A stretch of 64,000 nucleotides of DNA from JBBKWH01 sp037968855 (GCA_037968855.1 JBBKWH010000021.1:5472-69471); one strand, 5' to 3'. Numbered from the stretch's first letter, positions 9,035 through 17,967 are shown. Notes: generated by a model not told the origin, from the sequence alone. Numbers and translations: made by a program.

Positions 9035-10092
9035 TTTTAAGCCGACACGTGAGCAAAACCACAGGTATCGCCATGCTCGGTGCAGCAGGCTTGCTGCTGT
9101 TGTTGCAGGTGGTATTTGCGTACTTGGGCCAACTAGGCGAGCTTAAAGACAACTATCAGGCATGGGATGCCTTGCGCTATGTGCTGTGGGATGCCCCGCG
9201 TAACCTGTACCAGTTGTTGCCGGTATCCGCCTTGATTGGTGCGGTGGTGGGGCTTGGCTCGTTGGCGTCTAGCAGCGAGCTGATCGTGATGCGTGCGTCG
9301 GGCGTTAGTCTATGGCGCATTGTGGGCTGGGTATTACGCCCTGCGGTATTGTTGATGTTGGCCTCATTAGCGCTGAGTGAATGGGTGGTGCCGTATGCCA
9401 GCGAGCAAGCAAAAGTCGTGCGCAGTCAGGCCAATAAAACAGCAGCCGTTGGAGAGGTCCGTGGTTACTGGGTACGTGATAACAATCGCTATGTGCGAGT
9501 GGACTATGCCAATAGTGCCGGTGATCTGAGCCGAGTCAGTCGTATTGAGCTTGATCAAAACCAGCGACTCGCCCAAACCCTGTATGCCGAAAGTGGTCAA
9601 TATCAGAGCGGTCAAGCATGGTTATTGCATGACGTGACTCAAGCAACGGTACAATCAGACGGCAGTATGCAAACGCAGTCACACGCTAGCCTGAATCAGA
9701 CATTGCCATTGCAGCCCAGATTTGTACACTTAGTGACCTTGTCGCCAGAAGATCTAGCACCCAGCCAATTATGGCGCTATATCCATTACTTGTCGGCACA
9801 AGGCAATGTACCCGCATCCTACCGATTGGCGCTGTGGCAAAAACTCGCCGCACCGTTTGGCTTGGCGTCATTGGTCGTGATTGCGTGCTCGTTCATCTTC
9901 GGCCCATTGCGTCAACAATCGGTCGGATTCAGATTAGTCATATCGCTATTTGTAGGGCTAGGTTTTAGCTACCTACAAGATTTTTTGGGTTATGCCAGTT
10001 TGATTTATCCCGTATCCGCAGGATGGTTTGTGGTTGTACCGATTATTGTGCTGTTTATGATTGGGGGATTAGCCTTGCGACGAATGCGTTAA
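9031..10092 (+). CDS. lptG: LPS export ABC transporter permease LptG
   Basis: This is the partner permease of LptF in the LPS exporter. It has the same architecture (three hydrophobic segments, periplasmic domain, three segments). It carries the LptG-typical opening ILSRHVSKTTGIAMLGAAGL and the sequence SSELIVMRASGVSLWRI in the coupling region. The start overlaps the lptF stop by four bases. At 353 residues it is full length. The usual genomic partner lptB is not in the window. Confidence 0.96.
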   Translation: MILSRHVSKTTGIAMLGAAGLLLLLQVVFAYLGQLGELKDNYQAWDALRYVLWDAPRNLYQLLPVSALIGAVVGLGSLASSSELIVMRASGVSLWRIVGWVLRPAVLLMLASLALSEWVVPYASEQAKVVRSQANKTAAVGEVRGYWVRDNNRYVRVDYANSAGDLSRVSRIELDQNQRLAQTLYAESGQYQSGQAWLLHDVTQATVQSDGSMQTQSHASLNQTLPLQPRFVHLVTLSPEDLAPSQLWRYIHYLSAQGNVPASYRLALWQKLAAPFGLASLVVIACSFIFGPLRQQSVGFRLVISLFVGLGFSYLQDFLGYASLIYPVSAGWFVVVPIIVLFMIGGLALRRMR

Positions 10093-10171
10093 TATTCCAG
10101 CAGGTTATGATGATCAGACCCATAACGCGCTGTACATACAGTGTGTGCTACTGAAAAAAAGGAAAACACGC

Positions 10172-10891
10172 TTGCTGATCTGGACTTCTGCACACGTCAC
10201 CGACGTAGGCTCACGACGCAAAGTCAACGAAGACTCTGTCCTAGACATGTCTAGTCAGGGCTTTTGGGCAGTCGCCGATGGCATGGGTGGACATGCTGCG
10301 GGTGATTACGCCAGTCAAGCGATTGTGCGCTCATTAGGCGAGTTGCAGGTGCGTAATCGCCCAATTGCCGAAATCACTGACGAAATCGAAGACCGCTTGG
10401 TCGAGTTAAACGCCGAACTACAAAACTACGCCCGCGAGCAGCAAGCCGCTGTGGTGGGCAGTACGGTAGTGGCGATGCTGTTGACCAGTGAAGTTGGTAT
10501 TTGTATTTGGGTTGGGGATTCACGGCTATATCAATTCCGCGATAACCAAGTCAACCAACTGACCTCCGATCACTCCTTGGTACAAAGCCTGATTGACCGT
10601 GGCGAAATTACCGAAGACGAAGCCCGCTTTCATCATGCTAAAAACGTGATTACCCGTGCTGTCGGTGCAGACCGCAGCGTGTTTAGTGAAATGCGTGTGT
10701 TTAAGCCCAAGGCAGGTGATGCCTACGTTTTATGCTCGGATGGGCTATATGGAGAAGTACACGAGATGGACATGCTCGATATCGTCAACGGTCTAACCTG
10801 TAGAGATGCCGCAGAAGCATTGCTGTCTGTTGCCTTAACCGACGGAGCTGATGACAATGTGTCATTAGTCGTGGTGAAGATCCGTGAATAA
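10172..10891 (+). CDS. PP2C-family serine/threonine phosphatase
   Basis: This is a metal-dependent protein phosphatase of the bacterial PrpC/Stp1 type. All family motifs are present: VGSRRKVNEDSVLD, VADGMGGHAAGDYAS, VVGSTVVAML, WVGDSRLYQFRD, ITRAVGAD, LCSDGLYGEV and the final DGADDNVSLVVVKI. The start is probably the TTG at 10172, because AGGA lies eight bases before it and the protein then begins at the conserved ISAHVTDVG-like segment; a GTG at 10145 would add nine residues. No protein kinase gene sits beside it, so the substrate is open. In type VI secretion loci such phosphatases pair with PpkA, but none of that locus is here. Confidence 0.92.
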   Translation: MLIWTSAHVTDVGSRRKVNEDSVLDMSSQGFWAVADGMGGHAAGDYASQAIVRSLGELQVRNRPIAEITDEIEDRLVELNAELQNYAREQQAAVVGSTVVAMLLTSEVGICIWVGDSRLYQFRDNQVNQLTSDHSLVQSLIDRGEITEDEARFHHAKNVITRAVGADRSVFSEMRVFKPKAGDAYVLCSDGLYGEVHEMDMLDIVNGLTCRDAAEALLSVALTDGADDNVSLVVVKIRE

Positions 10892-11111
10892 ACCGGACGA
10901 CAGCCACTTTGCCCAAGCCAACGAACGTTTAAAGGTACTGGGTCAGCGTTGGTATGACGGTCAGATTGACCTTGAGCATTACCGTGACGAACGCCGTGAG
11001 ATTCTCGACTTCTTATCTGGCTATGCTCGTCTGCCAGAGCAAGACTTGCCAGAGCTACAACCCTATCCGGTTAAACGAGCCAAGCGCCGTTGGTGGTGGC
11101 CCATCGGCTAG
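10884..11111 (+). CDS. small protein coupled to the PP2C phosphatase
   Basis: This 75-residue protein starts at a GTG eight bases inside the end of the phosphatase gene, so translation is probably coupled. It contains a predicted helical region (ANERLKVLGQRWYDGQIDLE, then HYRDERREILDFLSGY). It ends in a basic aromatic tail (KRAKRRWWWPIG). Short helical proteins of this kind, with the DGQIDLEHYRDERR pattern, occur beside PP2C phosphatases in related bacteria as far as I recall. The role is unknown; a partner or regulator of the phosphatase is a reasonable guess. Confidence 0.65.
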   Translation: MNKPDDSHFAQANERLKVLGQRWYDGQIDLEHYRDERREILDFLSGYARLPEQDLPELQPYPVKRAKRRWWWPIG

Positions 11112-11195
11112 AACAAGCCAAGGCCACGCACAAGTTTAAACCCAGCGGCACCATGCCATCTGACCTGAGTCATCTGGTGGATGGACAATGACAGA

Positions 11196-11795
11196 TTAGT
11201 CGCGCTCAGCCATGGTGATGGTATACGTCTTGCCTTGCTTGAGCTTTTGGCAATTGCCAAACACTTCTTTAAAGGTGCGCTGCATAAATTCGCGCAGACC
11301 ATTAATGGTCACCACATAAAAACGCCCGCCTTCATTCATCGCATTCCACGCATCGAGCAAATACAAATAATGCTGCTCTTTGCTGGCTTTGGCTGGCAGA
11401 TTGGACATCACCAAATCAAAACGGCGTTTGGGATCGACATGCCGAAACCCATTCGACAATTGCACGTCGGTATTGTTTAAACCGTTGTTTTGACAGTTGA
11501 GCTTGGCGTACTCAATCGCCACAAAGTCTTTATCAATCAACAAATGCTGACCTTGCGGACACTCCCGCGCCGCCGTCATCCCCAGCACGCCGTAGCCACA
11601 GCCCAGATCAATCGACGAGTCTGTGGGACGAAAATCAATATAATCCAACAACATGATCGAGCCTTCATCGAGTTTTTCGGGCGAAAACAAGCCCCATGTC
11701 GAGGTGAACGACATCGGCTTGCCCAATACAGGCTCGGTAAATTTAAGGTCTTGTCGCCAGCGCGTATGCAGGCTATCGAGTTCGGCACGGTTCAT
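11196..11795 (-). CDS. class I SAM-dependent methyltransferase (RsmC/MTS-like)
   Basis: The 199-residue protein resembles the catalytic half of RsmC/RlmG-type rRNA guanine-N2 methyltransferases ('methyltransferase small' domain). The SAM site is IDLGCGYGVLGMTAA near residues 62-76. The opening TWGLFSPEKLDEGSIMLLD is the family's typical entry strand, followed by a 'VMSNLPAK' where the catalytic NPPF motif would be. That change (NLPA in place of NPPF) makes base-amino methylation uncertain. A gene for the N-terminal half is not adjacent. Its 5' end faces the regulatory RNA described at about 12 kb. Confidence 0.8.
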   Translation of the reverse strand: MNRAELDSLHTRWRQDLKFTEPVLGKPMSFTSTWGLFSPEKLDEGSIMLLDYIDFRPTDSSIDLGCGYGVLGMTAARECPQGQHLLIDKDFVAIEYAKLNCQNNGLNNTDVQLSNGFRHVDPKRRFDLVMSNLPAKASKEQHYLYLLDAWNAMNEGGRFYVVTINGLREFMQRTFKEVFGNCQKLKQGKTYTITMAERD

Positions 11796-11957
11796 GGCAA
11801 CGATTCCAAAAGATTATGGCGCGAATCATAAACGATTGAAGCGTTTTTGGGGTGTGGGGATGGGCATGGTTGGGATATCGCTAGAGTGTCGATGCAGTGC
11901 AGACCAACGGCAGCCATGAGGGGGCTAATGTGATATATGATTTTGTGAAGTACAGAT

Positions 11958-11997
11958 AGAGAAAACCCGCCCAAATATCATCCTGATAGGGCGGGTC
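11958..11997 (-). terminator. terminator of the CsrB/RsmY-type RNA
   Basis: An eight-pair stem ACCCGCCC/GGGCGGGT (11965-11972 with 11989-11996) is followed on the minus strand by TTTTCTCT. The loop itself contains a smaller stem presenting AGGA. Confidence 0.85.
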
Positions 11998-12115
11998 TCG
12001 ATTCGACTTCCTGTCGATGCATCCTTACGGTTTACTCATTCATCTGAATGATTCACCTTTGCGTCCTACGGCGGTCCATCCTTCGGGTCATCCTGACCGA
12101 CTTCCTTGTGCCGTG
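11958..12115 (-). ncRNA. CsrB/RsmY-type CsrA-sequestering small RNA
   Basis: On the minus strand this 155-160 base stretch holds eight GGA triplets, seven of them AGGA. Several sit in loops of perfect stems: GGTC-AGGAT-GACC (12086-12098), TCGAC-AGGAA-GTCGA (12003-12017) and TATC-AGGAT-GATA (11976-11988, nested inside the terminator loop). A further clean stem is TCATTC-AGAT-GAATGA (12036-12051). The RNA ends in an intrinsic terminator and has no credible reading frame. Known CsrB/RsmX/Y/Z RNAs bind CsrA/RsmA through AGGA or ANGGA loops and so relieve its repression of mRNAs. The 5' end is estimated from a TATTCT at 12121-12126. The call rests on sequence and structure, not on a database match. 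Confidence 0.82.
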
Positions 12116-12170
12116 AGATAAGAATACGATTTTTTACCAAATGCCTATAGAGGCAAACAACGACACAACA

Positions 12171-12188
12171 CGTAAGCCAAAACGTACA
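12171..12188 (-). promoter_or_regulatory. candidate GacA-type upstream activating site
   Basis: On the minus strand this reads TGTACG-6-CTTACG. The GacA site of pseudomonad rsm genes is TGTAAG-6-CTTACA, so ten of the twelve defined positions agree. It lies about 60-70 bases upstream of the estimated RNA start, where such sites act. A matching gacS/gacA pair is not in the window. Confidence 0.55.
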
Positions 12189-12210
12189 TTGAGTTTACAC
12201 GGCGAATCAT

Positions 12211-13017
12211 TTAGGCCCAGCGATAGTCCACCACCACCGGTGCATGGTCACTAAAGCGTGCATCACGATAGATAAACACTTGTTCAATCTGATCTTTCCA
12301 ATCGGCAGAGGCCATTTGGTAATCAATCCGCCAACCCACGTTTTTGGCCCATGCTTGGCCGCGATTAGACCACCACGAATATTCGTCTGCCTGCTGATTT
12401 TTGGCACGGAAGGCATCAACAAAGCCGACCTCATCAAATAGGCTATCCATCCATGCCCGTTCGTGTGGCAAAAAGCCAGAGTTTTTGAGGTTGCCTTTCC
12501 AGTTTTTGATATCGGCTTGCTTGTGGGCAATATTGACATCGCCACAGACGATGATCGAGCGGTTACTATCACGCCATTGTTCAAACTTGGGCATGATTTG
12601 GCTCAAAAACTCGTCTTTACGCGCTTGCGCCTCGTCGCCACTAGAGCCTGATGGAAAATAAGCCGATGCCACAGCAAACGTGCCGCCATCGGGCCGTGCA
12701 AATTCGGCAAGGGTAAAGCGGCCTTGGCTGTCGCAAATGTCAAAACCTAAACCGTCGGTCACCGACACAAACGGCAGGCGGCTATAAATGGCGGTTCCGG
12801 CATAACCGGCTTTTTGCGCGGGGAATAGGTGGGTGTACCAGAGGGGTGGTTTGTGGCTGTCGAGCCATTGGTGGCTTTGTAGGCGGGTTTCTTGTAGGCA
12901 GACGATATCGGCGTCCGATTGGTCGATCCACTCCAGCACACCTTTGCTATACGCAGAGCGTAAGCCGTTGAGATTTAAAGAGACGATGCGAACGGTGTCG
13001 GCTGCTTTGGCGAGCAT
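12211..13017 (-). CDS. xth: exodeoxyribonuclease III
   Basis: This is an AP endonuclease and 3'-5' exonuclease of the ExoIII/EEP family, used in base excision repair. Motifs: VSLNLNGLRSAYSKG at the N-terminus, CLQETRLQ with the metal-binding Glu, AYFPSG, CGDVNIAHKQ, and the final FSDHAPVVVDY with the catalytic Asp-His. The ATG at 13017 has AAGGA ten bases upstream and gives 268 residues, the same as E. coli ExoIII. An in-frame extension to 13191 exists but carries no family sequence and is not used. Confidence 0.95.
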   Translation of the reverse strand: MLAKAADTVRIVSLNLNGLRSAYSKGVLEWIDQSDADIVCLQETRLQSHQWLDSHKPPLWYTHLFPAQKAGYAGTAIYSRLPFVSVTDGLGFDICDSQGRFTLAEFARPDGGTFAVASAYFPSGSSGDEAQARKDEFLSQIMPKFEQWRDSNRSIIVCGDVNIAHKQADIKNWKGNLKNSGFLPHERAWMDSLFDEVGFVDAFRAKNQQADEYSWWSNRGQAWAKNVGWRIDYQMASADWKDQIEQVFIYRDARFSDHAPVVVDYRWA

Positions 13018-13325
13018 GGGGTGTTCCTTGGACGGGAGATGTGGGGATTTTAGCGGGTTTTGAGAGGGGGAGTGCCAAGATGGTTGATTTAGCTGAAATA
13101 GGGGGGTTGGGTGTAGTCTGAGCATTATGATGAAAGTGCTAATAGCAGTTTGATCGACAGAGTGCATCGAGAGATTGATGGCGCTTAACAAACGACTTAG
13201 TCTTAGCTGGGCGCACCTTTTGCATATCCCCGAATTCTATTTCCACAAAACTCCCCAACCCGACACGCCGCCTTTGCTATCATTGCCCCCTGTCCTTTTT
13301 TGCAAGCCCAAGCGGAGCATCAGCC
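13018..13325. other. intergenic region between divergent xth and pyrE
   Basis: The 308 bases hold the 5' regions of both genes. A G-rich run near 13090-13110 and a TATCAT close to the pyrE start (about 13276) are visible, but I cannot name a clear -35 partner. No gene, repeat or RNA structure was recognised. Confidence 0.4.
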
Positions 13326-13973
13326 ATGTCCATTCAGCCCTATAGCACACAGGCATTTATCGAGTTGGCACTTGCCCGTGGCGTGCTCAAATTTGGTGAA
13401 TTTAGCCTAAAATCTGGCCGAATCAGCCCGTACTTTTTTAACGCAGGCTTGTTTAACGACGGCGAGGCGCTGTCCATGCTCGCCAGTGGCTATGCCAAAA
13501 CCTTGATGGACTGCGAAGGCGTCAGCGTGATTTTTGGCCCAGCCTATAAAGGCATTCCCTTGGCCGCCGTCACTGCATCGGCGCTATGGCACGAACACGG
13601 CGTCAATGTGCCGTGGGCATTTAACCGCAAAGAAGCCAAAGATCATGGCGAAGGCGGCTTGCTGGTCGGTGCAGCAGTCGAAGGCCAGCGCGTGTGGATT
13701 TTGGATGATGTGATTACCGCAGGGACTGCTGTGCGCGAAGTCATGACGATTTTGAGCGCAGCCGGAGCAACGGTGGCTGGTGTGTTGGTGGCGCTAGACC
13801 GCCAAGAGCGCGGTCAAGGCGAGCTATCTGCCATTCAAGAAGTCGAAAAAGAGTTTGGTATTCCGGTACATGCATTGATCACCATGAGCGATCTGATGGA
13901 TTATCTGAAAAAACAAGGCCGCGATAGCGATCTTGAGCGGATGCAAGCCTATCGGGTGCAATACGGCATTTAA
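13326..13973 (+). CDS. pyrE: orotate phosphoribosyltransferase
   Basis: PyrE joins orotate to PRPP, giving orotidine monophosphate in pyrimidine synthesis. The PRPP-binding loop is VWILDDVITAGTAVRE (near residues 119-134), preceded by FNRKEAKDHGEGG, the flexible catalytic loop with its Lys and His. At 215 residues it is full length (E. coli 213). It is followed by a strong terminator, so it is probably transcribed alone. Confidence 0.97.
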   Translation: MSIQPYSTQAFIELALARGVLKFGEFSLKSGRISPYFFNAGLFNDGEALSMLASGYAKTLMDCEGVSVIFGPAYKGIPLAAVTASALWHEHGVNVPWAFNRKEAKDHGEGGLLVGAAVEGQRVWILDDVITAGTAVREVMTILSAAGATVAGVLVALDRQERGQGELSAIQEVEKEFGIPVHALITMSDLMDYLKKQGRDSDLERMQAYRVQYGI

Positions 13974-14000
13974 TCAACCGTTATAAAGTTGCCATCACAT

Positions 14001-14031
14001 CAAAAGGCCAGTCGAATGATTGGCCTTTTTG
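14001..14031 (+). terminator. intrinsic terminator of pyrE
   Basis: AAAAGGCCA and TGGCCTTTTT pair across about ten bases, 28 bases after the pyrE stop. Confidence 0.85.
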
Positions 14032-14149
14032 CTGGGTCTGTGTATGAGGCAGATCGAAATATTGGGCCGCCACATAGACCATCAATCAACAGAAAACCAT
14101 CTATCGCTCGCCTATACTAAGCCGCATCTTGCAACCGTACAGGCCAGTT

Positions 14150-15091
14150 ATGCGCGTTCTTGTCGTTATGGATCCGATTGAGCGGATCAACATCAAAAAA
14201 GATTCTACGCTTGCCATGTTATGGGCAGCCAAACGGCGCGGCCATACGCTGGGCTATGCCTTGCAAGGCGATTTGTTTATTGATCGGGGTCACGCCTTTG
14301 GCCAGATTAAGCCACTTGATGTGTTTGAAAACACCAGTGATTTTTATACCTTGGGCGACAGCAAGATTGAACGCTTGGCCGATTACGATGTGATCTTGAT
14401 GCGTAAAGATCCACCGTTTGATATGAACTTTGTCTACACCACTTATATTTTAGAGCAAGCCGAGCGTGACGGTGCTTGGATTATTAATAAGCCGCAAAGC
14501 CTGCGTGATTGCAACGAAAAACTGTTTGCCACTCAGTTTCCTGAACTGATGGTGCCGACCCGTGTCACCAGTCAAGAGTCATTAATTCGTGAGTTTTTGG
14601 CCGAGCATGATGACATCATTGTTAAGCCGTTGGATGGTATGGGCGGGGCAGGGATTTTTCGGCTACAAACAGGTAGTCCAAACGTGGGTTCAACCTTAGA
14701 GATGCTGACCGGATTGGGCCAATGGCCGATTATGGCGCAAAAATATATTCCGGCGATTGTTGATGGTGACAAGCGTATTTTGATGATCAACGGCGAGCCT
14801 GTGCCGTATTGCTTGGCGCGCATTCCGCCCGCAGGCGAGACCCGTGGCAATTTGGCTGCTGGTGGTCGCGGTGAAGCACGGCCCTTGACTGACAAAGACC
14901 GCGAGATTGCGGCCAAAGTTGGGCCGGTTTTGCGGGAGAAAGGCTTGGTGTTTGTTGGCCTTGATGTGATTGGTGAGTATGTGACCGAAATTAACGTCAC
15001 CAGTCCCACCTGTATTCGCGAAATTGACACGCAGTTTGGCACGTCGATTGCGGATGATTTATTTGCGGTGTTAGAGCGTGGACAGGCGTGA
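14150..15091 (+). CDS. gshB: glutathione synthetase
   Basis: GshB is the ATP-grasp enzyme that adds glycine to gamma-glutamylcysteine. The protein begins MRVLVVMDPIERINIKKDST, the characteristic GshB opening. It contains MRKDPPFDMNFVYTTYILE, KPLDGMGGAGIF (ATP-grasp loop) and the C-terminal GLDVIGEYVTEINVTSPT with metal ligands. The ATG at 14150 gives 313 residues, near the E. coli length of 316; an upstream TTG at 14129 has no supporting sequence. It stands before the murG block but 180 bases away. Confidence 0.97.
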   Translation: MRVLVVMDPIERINIKKDSTLAMLWAAKRRGHTLGYALQGDLFIDRGHAFGQIKPLDVFENTSDFYTLGDSKIERLADYDVILMRKDPPFDMNFVYTTYILEQAERDGAWIINKPQSLRDCNEKLFATQFPELMVPTRVTSQESLIREFLAEHDDIIVKPLDGMGGAGIFRLQTGSPNVGSTLEMLTGLGQWPIMAQKYIPAIVDGDKRILMINGEPVPYCLARIPPAGETRGNLAAGGRGEARPLTDKDREIAAKVGPVLREKGLVFVGLDVIGEYVTEINVTSPTCIREIDTQFGTSIADDLFAVLERGQA

Positions 15092-15270
15092 TACAGGTCT
15101 CAGTCTGTTTATTCATAAGATGATGTGCTGTTCTGATCGGATTACGCAGGATTAGCCTTCAAACCATGCTGATTTTAACGGTATGATTGGCGATTCATGC
15201 AAGTGTGTTTGATCAGCGCTTATCCTGAGCTTTTACAAGCCTTTTGTTATCGATAGGTGTGCCGAGAATC

Positions 15271-16368
15271 GTGCAAAAAAAACGTATTTCTAATGTCTTG
15301 ATCATGGCCGCTGGGACGGGTGGCCATGTTTTTCCGGCTTTGGCAGTGGCGGAGAGTTTGCGTGCGCGTGGCTTGAGCGTGCATTGGTTGGCAACACCGG
15401 CCGGTATGGAGCATCGATTGGTTGAGCCGGCAGGTATTCCTTTGTATCCGATTGATATTCAAGGGGTGCGCGGCAATGGTGTTTTGCGCTTGCTTAAAGC
15501 GCCGTTTAAAATTTTGGCCGCGACCATTGCGGCCATGCGCTTAATGCGTGCGCTAAAAATTGATGCGGTGGCTGGTTTTGGTGGTTATGTGGCAGGGCCA
15601 GGTGGTTTGGCGGCGCGGCTGCTGGGTATTCCGTTGGTCATCCACGAGCAAAATGCCGTGGCAGGCATGACCAATAGCCACTTGGCACGTTTGGCCACAA
15701 CCGTCCTACAAGCTTTCCCCAATACCTTTGCGCCTTCCCCTAAACTGCACACCACGGGTAATCCGGTGCGTGCGGCAATTTGTGCTGTGCCGGATCCAGT
15801 GCAGCGTTTTGCGGGGCGCGCTGGGCCAATTCGAGTATTGGTCATTGGCGGTTCGTTGGGTGCGCAAGTCTTAAACGAGCGCGTGCCTGCGGCATTGGCC
15901 TTGCTGTGTCAGACCATGCAGGGCCAGTCGATTGAGGTGACCCATCAGTGCGGCCAAAAACAAGTCGATCTGACCCGTCAGCATTACCAAACCCATGCCG
16001 CAGCGCAAATGCAATGGGATGTGGTGTCCTTTATTGATGATATGGCACAGGCGTATGCTGCGGCCGATTTTATCATTTGTCGCGCGGGTGCATTAACCGT
16101 GACTGAAGTGGCAACGGCGGGCTTGCCTGCGGTGTTTGTGCCGCTACCTTCAGCGGTAGATGATCACCAAACGGCCAATGCTAAGTATTTGTCGGTTGGT
16201 GGTGCGGCGGTGTTGTGTCCACAGGCGCAGATGACACCGGAGTCATTGGCAAAAATATTGCAGCCGTTGATGGATCGTACAGTACTGCTTGAGATGGCGA
16301 TTCGCGCGCGTGCATGCGCCCAGCCAGATGCAACAGGCTGTGTGGTGGATGCGATTTTGTCCGTGTGA
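15271..16368 (+). CDS. murG: UDP-N-acetylglucosamine transferase MurG
   Basis: MurG adds GlcNAc to lipid I at the inner face of the membrane, forming lipid II. Motifs: MAAGTGGHVFPALAVAESLR at the N-terminus, GFGGYVAGPGGLAARL, HEQNAVAGMTN, VIGGSLGAQVLNE, and the donor site with CRAGALTVTEVATAGLPAVFVPLPSAVDDHQ as overlapping short blocks. The start is uncertain: a GTG at 15271 with GAGA nearby gives 365 residues, while GTG 15259 or TTG 15244 would add up to nine. murC follows after 33 bases. Confidence 0.96.
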   Translation: MQKKRISNVLIMAAGTGGHVFPALAVAESLRARGLSVHWLATPAGMEHRLVEPAGIPLYPIDIQGVRGNGVLRLLKAPFKILAATIAAMRLMRALKIDAVAGFGGYVAGPGGLAARLLGIPLVIHEQNAVAGMTNSHLARLATTVLQAFPNTFAPSPKLHTTGNPVRAAICAVPDPVQRFAGRAGPIRVLVIGGSLGAQVLNERVPAALALLCQTMQGQSIEVTHQCGQKQVDLTRQHYQTHAAAQMQWDVVSFIDDMAQAYAAADFIICRAGALTVTEVATAGLPAVFVPLPSAVDDHQTANAKYLSVGGAAVLCPQAQMTPESLAKILQPLMDRTVLLEMAIRARACAQPDATGCVVDAILSV

Positions 16369-16401
16369 GGTTGTTTTTTTTATTTTCAGTTGGAGTTGTG
16401 C

Positions 16402-17853
16402 ATGTCATTAAGCCCGCAAGTCGCTAGCCGTTTGATCGAGATTCCAGAGATGCGCCGGATTCGCCGGATGCATTTTATTGGGATTGGTGGTGCGGGCATG
16501 TGTGGTATTGCCGAAGTGCTGAAAAACCAAGGCTATGACATTTCTGGCTCAGATATTAAAGCCAGCAAAACCACCGAGCGCCTAGAGCAAATGGGCGTAC
16601 AGGTATTTATTGGACATCAGGCCAGCAATATTGATGGCGCAGATGTGCTGGTGGTGTCGACCGCCATCGACCAAAGTAACCCAGAGATTCAAGCGGCCAA
16701 TCAGCGCCATGTGCCATTGGTACGGCGTGCCGAAATGTTGGGCGAACTGATGCGTTATCGGCATGGCATTGCGGTGGCTGGCACACATGGCAAGACCACC
16801 ACTACCAGTTTGTTGACATGTATGCTGGCCGAGCAAGGCATGGACCCCACCTATGTGATTGGTGGGTTGCTCAATCGCACCGGAACCAATGCCGCCTTGG
16901 GCGCGAGTCGTTATTTGGTTGCCGAAGCTGACGAAAGCGATGCCTCATTTTTGCATTTGCAGCCGATGGCCGCGATTGTGACCAATATTGATGCTGACCA
17001 TATGGATACCTATGGCGGCAGTTTTGAGACGCTCAAAGACACCTTTATTCAGTTTTTGCATAACCTGCCGTTTTATGGTCTGGTGGTGGTGTGTGGCGAT
17101 GATCCGGTGGTGCGTGAGCTGTTACCGCGTATCGGTCGCCCAGTGTTGACCTATGGTTTTAATGACAACAACGACATTCGAGCCATTGATGTGCAGCAGA
17201 TGGGTATGCAAACCCGCTTTACTGTATTGCGTAAAGATCACGAACCGTTAACGGTTACTCTCAGCATCCCTGGTTTGCATAATGTGCTCAATGCGATGGC
17301 GGCGATTGGCATTGCCACCGACGAAGGCGTGTCAGACGAGGCAATTGCCCGTGCGCTTGAAGGCTTTACTGGTGTAGGGCGGCGTTTTCAGATTCAGGGT
17401 GAGTTCCCGATTGAGGGTGGTGTGGTCAAGTTAATCGATGACTATGGCCATCATCCCAAAGAGGTTGATGCAACCATTAAAGCCGCCAGACAAAGCCATC
17501 CCGATCAGCGTTTGGTCATGTTGTTTCAGCCGCACCGCTTTAGCCGCACCCGTGATTGCTTTGACGATTTTGTCGAGGTGTTATCGCAGGTTGATGTGCT
17601 GATGCTACTGGATGTTTATTCTGCTGGCGAAAAACCAATAGTCGGGGCTGATAGCCGCAGCTTGGCCCGTAGTCTTCGCTTGCGTGGCAAGGTCGAGCCG
17701 ATTTTAGTCGAGCCGCACGACACCCAGCTTGAGCCAGTTCTACAAAGCATCCTGCAAGCGGGTGATGTGCTGCTAACACAAGGTGCGGGCAACGTGGGCA
17801 CGATTTCGGCCGAGTTGGCTCGTCATGGATTGTATTTGACCCCATCAGTATAA
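16402..17853 (+). CDS. murC: UDP-N-acetylmuramate--L-alanine ligase MurC
   Basis: MurC attaches the first peptide residue, L-Ala, to UDP-MurNAc. The Rossmann-like opening HFIGIGGAGMCGIAEVL is followed by the ATP loop VAGTHGKTTTTSLLT. Further along are EADESDASFL and the C-terminal DDYGHHPKEVDATIKAAR and FQPHRFSRT, all typical. The ATG at 16402 has GGAG six bases upstream and gives 483 residues; the in-frame TTG at 16390 lies before that site. It sits between murG and ddlB in the dcw order. Confidence 0.98.
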   Translation: MSLSPQVASRLIEIPEMRRIRRMHFIGIGGAGMCGIAEVLKNQGYDISGSDIKASKTTERLEQMGVQVFIGHQASNIDGADVLVVSTAIDQSNPEIQAANQRHVPLVRRAEMLGELMRYRHGIAVAGTHGKTTTTSLLTCMLAEQGMDPTYVIGGLLNRTGTNAALGASRYLVAEADESDASFLHLQPMAAIVTNIDADHMDTYGGSFETLKDTFIQFLHNLPFYGLVVVCGDDPVVRELLPRIGRPVLTYGFNDNNDIRAIDVQQMGMQTRFTVLRKDHEPLTVTLSIPGLHNVLNAMAAIGIATDEGVSDEAIARALEGFTGVGRRFQIQGEFPIEGGVVKLIDDYGHHPKEVDATIKAARQSHPDQRLVMLFQPHRFSRTRDCFDDFVEVLSQVDVLMLLDVYSAGEKPIVGADSRSLARSLRLRGKVEPILVEPHDTQLEPVLQSILQAGDVLLTQGAGNVGTISAELARHGLYLTPSV

Positions 17854-17967
17854 GCGACTGAATGGGTCATACCTGTTGGCGCTCGTCGTGTTAGATTGAG
17901 GGCCGATAGGGATATCGGGCGCATCGCTGTGGTGTGCATTACTTTGATACGTTGATTGGTTGTGGTC

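Noticed and set aside
11998..12020. TCGATTCGA text suggesting a tRNA T-loop
   Set aside because: No cloverleaf can be folded around it; it belongs to the TCGAC-AGGAA-GTCGA stem of the small RNA on the other strand.
13018..13191. N-terminal extension of exonuclease III
   Set aside because: The family sequence begins at the ATG at 13,017, which has its own ribosome-binding site.
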